Positions 61,201 to 64,000 of a stretch of 64,000 nt of DNA are shown here, one piece after another. The stretch comes from an uncultured Amylibacter sp. GTDB taxonomy: Bacteria; Pseudomonadota; Alphaproteobacteria; Rhodobacterales; Rhodobacteraceae. Under the pieces are notes generated by a model, which searched no databases, was not told the origin of the DNA, and saw nothing but the letters and a program-made list of their open reading frames with translations. How positions within the stretch are numbered: the first letter of the stretch is position 1; every line of letters starts with the position of its first letter. The stretch is from positions 1,884,501 to 1,948,500 of the forward strand of contig OY365741.1 in assembly GCA_959347425.1 (NCBI GenBank). Reading direction: 5' to 3'. The translations under genes and the position numbers were made by a program.

Positions 61201-64000
61201 TCGTGAGGGGGTTGCGGAATGACCACTGTACGGCTCCTGCGACCAGCTTTACAGATGGGTGCGTGGATGGTACGCATGGCGTGAAGGACGCGGTAAATAA
61301 CGCGCGGATAAGCCTTGCTGAGACTTGCAGAACCGCACAAAACGCGGAGGGGTGTGATGACCATGCGAATGCTGGTGATAGCGGGCCAACCGTTGCGGAT
61401 TGTAGCGCTAATACGGTGGTTGGCGACCCCTATCAAACGGGTTGTGTTGATAATCCGCTCTTTACTGCAGAGCACACGACTCGTGCGACATTCTGTTCTA
61501 CGGGCGCGAATGTGATTAACGATAGACTTTGTCAAAGTGCGCGGGAATTTGAGATATGTATTCATTTTCCTTATGGCAATGATAAGCAGGGCATGGCGTG
61601 TGATGTGGATACTTATATGACTGCACGGATAAATCGTGAGACGCATTGCAGGAATACGGGCGAGAGTACGGGTCTCTGTATAAATATCGCCAGGGCTCTT
61701 TGCGATGGCGTTGGTGAAAACGATAATCCTTTTGCCGTGGATTGCAATAGTTTTACTGAGGATGGTAATAATGTCGCGGCGCAGAATCGGTGGTGTGCGG
61801 CTAATAGTGGTCATTTCAGGTGTGACAACCGCCACTCGGGTGCTTGTTCCGAAACACCGTTTGATACGTCGGTTACTCCTCGTAGTGGTGAACCTGTTAA
61901 TTGTTTAGAGGATGTGGATAACGGCATAGAAGCGAATACCTATACCTCCCAACGGCAGTTGTTTTGTGCCACAGGCAGGGAGCTTGATAAGGATAGATGC
62001 GATACGACCGAAATCGCGCCAGATGTTTGTGGCGAGTCAAAGGGCGGAAATGCGAATCCTTTCGCCGCGTTTTGTGATGCTGCCGAAAATGATGGACAGG
62101 ATGCGACCGAGCTTTTGGCGACCCGTCAGCTTACTTTATCGCATTGTAAGGATACCGTTAATGATAATTCGGGCGATGCTGTTTGTGAGAGGACTAGTGG
62201 TGTTATTGCCGATCTTGACTTTGCTTGTGCGAATGGTGCAACCTCTATCACGGCGCAGTGTGCTTATACGCAATATGCAGATACGCAAAGGGCGTTTTGC
62301 GCGGATGCGGGTAGCCTTAATATCTTTAATGCGGGTTGCAAAACGGACGGCACGCACGGGGATGTAACCACCGCCCGTAAAAACGAATGCGCCAAGGAGG
62401 GAACGTCAATTTTGGATGCGGGGAATGTGTTCTGCCCCACTATTGTCGAGGGTATTTGCCGCGATGACGCGTTTAAACAAAAGGCGGATACAACCTATCT
62501 TTGTGGAACGAATGTAGATAATGTAAATTATGTGACCGCGCGGGAGATGGCTTGCACAGTTCGCCCCGCGGATGGCGAACCTAATGAGACTAACTGTCGT
62601 ACGTTTTTAGGAAGGCTTTGCTTGAATAATGAATTTGGCATGGCTGGTTCGGAGGACTATAATTGCGCGGGCGATGATACATTTGATGGCGCAAGGGAAA
62701 CACGATGTGGCGCGACTGGCAACGGCGATGGGTCTTTGACTACCGAATGTATGGTTACGATAAAACGGATTTGTAAGGGGGCGGCTTCGATTACAACGGC
62801 TGCCAATGGCTATGATTGTTTTAACAGTGACATTAGAGACGTGGAAATCGCAAGGCAAGCCCATTGTGCCAATCCTCCTCAGGGCGGCGATACAACGGGT
62901 TGTGAAACCGTTATTGCTGGGCTTTGCACGGGTGCGGCTTCGTTTTCAGGTAGTGTGGATACGGGTAATGCCACGGACTTTTATGATTGTGCGGGCAATA
63001 CTGATCAACTCGTGATAAATGAACGCCAAGCCCATTGTGCGATTGGCGACAATGATGATATGGTGGCGGGCTGTCCAGCCGTGCTTGACGCGCTTTGCAC
63101 GAATAAGTTGGTTCAAACTACGGTGCCAACGGGGGTGCAAACGGGTGCTGGGATGAACTATAATTGTTCTACCAGTACAGTTCCAGCCGTGAAAACCGCG
63201 CGTGAAACGCATTGCCGTTTGGCCGCGAGCAATACAGGCGGACTCTGCAACGGTACAATAGCGAGTCTTTGCAGTGATAACCCATTTGAAAAACTGGATG
63301 AGGGTGCGTTCGGCAGTCTTTGCGTGGATGCGGGGGCTAGTACGGCCTATGCCACTGCCCGCAAAGAGGAGTGTCGCGATAATGGGACGGAAGGCGATGG
63401 GCAGACAGGCGGAAAATGTGCAACTCCAACTCTCAAGGGAGCGATTTGTGATGGCAATGATGTGGGCGATAGCCCTTATGCCGCGGTTTGCGGGGCTGGT
63501 ACAGCCAATCTAGCGGGGCAGACGGCGTTCTGTCGGCTTAGCCATCTTACGCCTGTATTGCAGTGTGGTGGTACTATTTCAACCGTTTGTGATGTAACGG
63601 ACGGCAACCCGTTTGATACGCTTTGTGATACGACCTATCACGGCGCCCGTGCGACTCGTTGTCGTCAATCTGAGCTTAAAACGGGTTCTGTTGATTTGCC
63701 CATGGGTGCCGATTGTGCCGATACAATAGCTTTGGCTTGTGCTGGTGGTCAGAATGGTGTCACTCCGATTACCGCGAATCCGTTTGATACCCTTTGTAAT
63801 GAGTTTTATGATGGTGCGCGGGAGATGGCATGTCGTACTGGCGATACTGGTAGCTCTAAATGCGAGGCTACGATAACGAATTATTGTGAGGATGGAGGCG
63901 TTGCGATTACGAAGAATTTGTTTGACACCCTTTGCTTGGAGGGTAATACTTATAATGTCCAACGTGACACTTTTTGCACTAAGGATATGATTTTTAATAC
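58287..64000 (+). CDS. Giant Cys-rich lipoprotein, 3' end outside window (gene 6)
   Basis: The frame is open from the ATG at 58287 to the window edge: 1904 codons without a stop. The signal peptide has a Lys/Thr-rich n-region, core ALIALFAGLFIL and lipobox LTAC (Cys 49, or Cys 32 from the alternative start at 58338), followed by a Gly run. The n-region TIKTT and the core resemble gene 4. Everything visible after it is Cys-rich repeat: the conserved cap (CETNIFDPAC ... CLNAPFETEGC), then NPFDxLC units and super-repeats with TSVADC, HTVAQC and ATIADC motifs near 59650-60410. No beta module has appeared by the edge, so by analogy with genes 2 to 5 the barrel modules should follow downstream. It is predicted to be an outer-membrane lipoprotein of the same family. 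Confidence 0.93.
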   Translation, partial: MKTIKTTPIKTTMMEMTMNTLLNTILAQITYTRGALIALFAGLFILTACGGGGAVATDVAPDGGTSVDCETNIFDPACGVEKQAEQVEAIRACITAISTGESETCDTNIPMVARNCLNAPFETEGCATALPASVTIASVQATRTTDCRADTVSGAACTGAIVNVCGTVSSTIDGVLFTETLCGDAYNARRSTLVNNCRTGVAAGQDRATACASVVVNTDSAANEKALDCVLDAFAEGCDTNDDVKTVVEKTDDTIKSIDDEKTDRVAFCRGASNFAQNPLCMNAITATCADDPFTQTTGASPENFCNPASRTAFLTRCTDALDNNDQGCATVNVSTGETLVIVDTCVATPYAAGCGDAVFEGLKTARYNHCIGDTPTESCMLVKDTVLCVADGDRANPFHAICRTAGSYTQQQTDYCTTRTELPECATGLITTCADNPFAAICLAVDFYTADRAGHIADCIADAVTNKADCDMVVSGTTSVADCITDPFDVANGCNASPDFLATRTSRTSLCTPSATFFDNLCNNYDGIDTARDGICETEATSFHVGCLGRTDGVALAMRKAFIQTCLATPSDDCNVPTSSLSHTVAQCIINPHREECKDDLDFAEVKLSRTTLCTDTALYFNPLCNTFAEIDATRLARCTEGATSFDMICDGKGYDTDREAGQKAFALICRTAPTTPGCEKPADGGLGASTATIADCSNGRDPYQPQCPIVVGFEDERAARDLECADITTLGTGLCTFAKIRNLCVKDPFGTDGQGADCDPTDYMTARTNRDTHCRVNGITPGDTLCEGRKAYICDGENTDSNPLATLCGADNSLGEQEFCRTNSDTAGACESDAATACQANPFNDNFGAYRFNCKDALYYSSRITACSGEISALPDGATASDCAVAGVADVICADSGPQANPFAKICADLDATMNIPSFNQLMVQENFCGDTRKAGDCTVVYTRLCTGDNLVQARVGAAGFDCLNDPDPIVRGLRNDHCTAPATSFTDGCVDGTHGVKDAVNNARISLAETCRTAQNAEGCDDHANAGDSGPTVADCSANTVVGDPYQTGCVDNPLFTAEHTTRATFCSTGANVINDRLCQSAREFEICIHFPYGNDKQGMACDVDTYMTARINRETHCRNTGESTGLCINIARALCDGVGENDNPFAVDCNSFTEDGNNVAAQNRWCAANSGHFRCDNRHSGACSETPFDTSVTPRSGEPVNCLEDVDNGIEANTYTSQRQLFCATGRELDKDRCDTTEIAPDVCGESKGGNANPFAAFCDAAENDGQDATELLATRQLTLSHCKDTVNDNSGDAVCERTSGVIADLDFACANGATSITAQCAYTQYADTQRAFCADAGSLNIFNAGCKTDGTHGDVTTARKNECAKEGTSILDAGNVFCPTIVEGICRDDAFKQKADTTYLCGTNVDNVNYVTAREMACTVRPADGEPNETNCRTFLGRLCLNNEFGMAGSEDYNCAGDDTFDGARETRCGATGNGDGSLTTECMVTIKRICKGAASITTAANGYDCFNSDIRDVEIARQAHCANPPQGGDTTGCETVIAGLCTGAASFSGSVDTGNATDFYDCAGNTDQLVINERQAHCAIGDNDDMVAGCPAVLDALCTNKLVQTTVPTGVQTGAGMNYNCSTSTVPAVKTARETHCRLAASNTGGLCNGTIASLCSDNPFEKLDEGAFGSLCVDAGASTAYATARKEECRDNGTEGDGQTGGKCATPTLKGAICDGNDVGDSPYAAVCGAGTANLAGQTAFCRLSHLTPVLQCGGTISTVCDVTDGNPFDTLCDTTYHGARATRCRQSELKTGSVDLPMGADCADTIALACAGGQNGVTPITANPFDTLCNEFYDGAREMACRTGDTGSSKCEATITNYCEDGGVAITKNLFDTLCLEGNTYNVQRDTFCTKDMIFN
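58485..64000 (+). repeat. Cys-rich repeat region of gene 6 (continues past the edge)
   Basis: At least 1838 residues, already longer than the first Cys-rich region of any other gene here. Early repeats are of the super-repeat type. The last part (from about 62450) changes to units with ARETHC or AREMAC followed by ITxxC and NPFDTLC, closer to the style of genes 2 and 3. The region is thus a mosaic of both subfamily styles. Confidence 0.85.

Noticed and set aside
58485..64000. Cys-rich region as an iron-sulfur or multihaem protein
   Set aside because: There are no CxxCH haem motifs in series and no ferredoxin-like CxxCxxC clusters. Cys spacing is wide and paired, which fits disulfides in an exported protein better.

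Overview
The window is almost entirely occupied by one family of very large genes, all on the + strand: four complete genes and one truncated at each edge, in tandem, separated by only about 120 to 320 bases. No housekeeping gene, tRNA, rRNA, transposase or CRISPR array was seen. Every visible N-terminus carries a bacterial lipoprotein signal peptide ending in a lipobox (LSAC, LAAC or LTAC) followed by a Gly run with no Asp at +2, which in Gram-negative bacteria favours the outer membrane. SD sequences, sigma70-like promoters, intermediate GC by eye and Gly-rich lipoboxes fit a Gram-negative bacterium, probably a pseudomonad (phylum Pseudomonadota) lineage such as a marine alphaproteobacterium. 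That taxonomic guess is weak.

Layout: (1) 1-5004, 3' part of a giant lipoprotein gene (gene 1); (2) 5125-15315, 3396 aa (gene 2); (3) 15463-25011, 3182 aa (gene 3); (4) 25197-48449, 7750 aa (gene 4); (5) 48670-57969, 3099 aa (gene 5); (6) 58287 to the window end, still open after 1904 codons (gene 6). The common architecture is: lipid anchor, short Gly-rich linker, a conserved Cys-rich N-terminal cap, a long Cys-rich repeat region built on (D/N)P(F/Y)...C motifs, then a string of about 240-residue all-beta modules. Each module ends in a signature like LTGLIGxxGAVGAF...YAGGFVA. I count 6 (partial), 9, 8, 22 and 4 modules in genes 1 to 5 and none yet in gene 6. The module resembles in outline the 8-stranded barrel of TbpB-type, Slam-exported surface lipoproteins; that assignment is an inference from motif layout.

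The genes fall into two subfamilies. Genes 2 and 3 (and gene 1 by its C-terminus) have short signal peptides of the type NLIITxFGVLFILSAC and a C-terminal tail GGFVAC...C(K)Q. Genes 2 and 3 also share a duplicated 34-bp promoter with a TTGAC-N5-GTCAA inverted repeat on the -35 box. Genes 4 to 6 have ALIALFAGLFILxAC-type signal peptides, another conserved promoter type with a 17-nt spacer, hairpin-bearing leaders, and an eight-Cys super-repeat of about 108 residues. Genes 4 and 5 also have Pro-rich linkers and tails without Cys. Module order differs between genes 2 and 3, and genes 1, 4 and 5 carry a second Cys-rich island between barrel modules, so the locus looks shaped by duplication, shuffling and fusion.

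A reasonable model is a set of alternative or co-displayed giant surface lipoproteins: a lipid-anchored, disulfide-braced stalk carrying a string of barrel modules away from the outer membrane. Ligand, export machinery and biological role cannot be read from this window.
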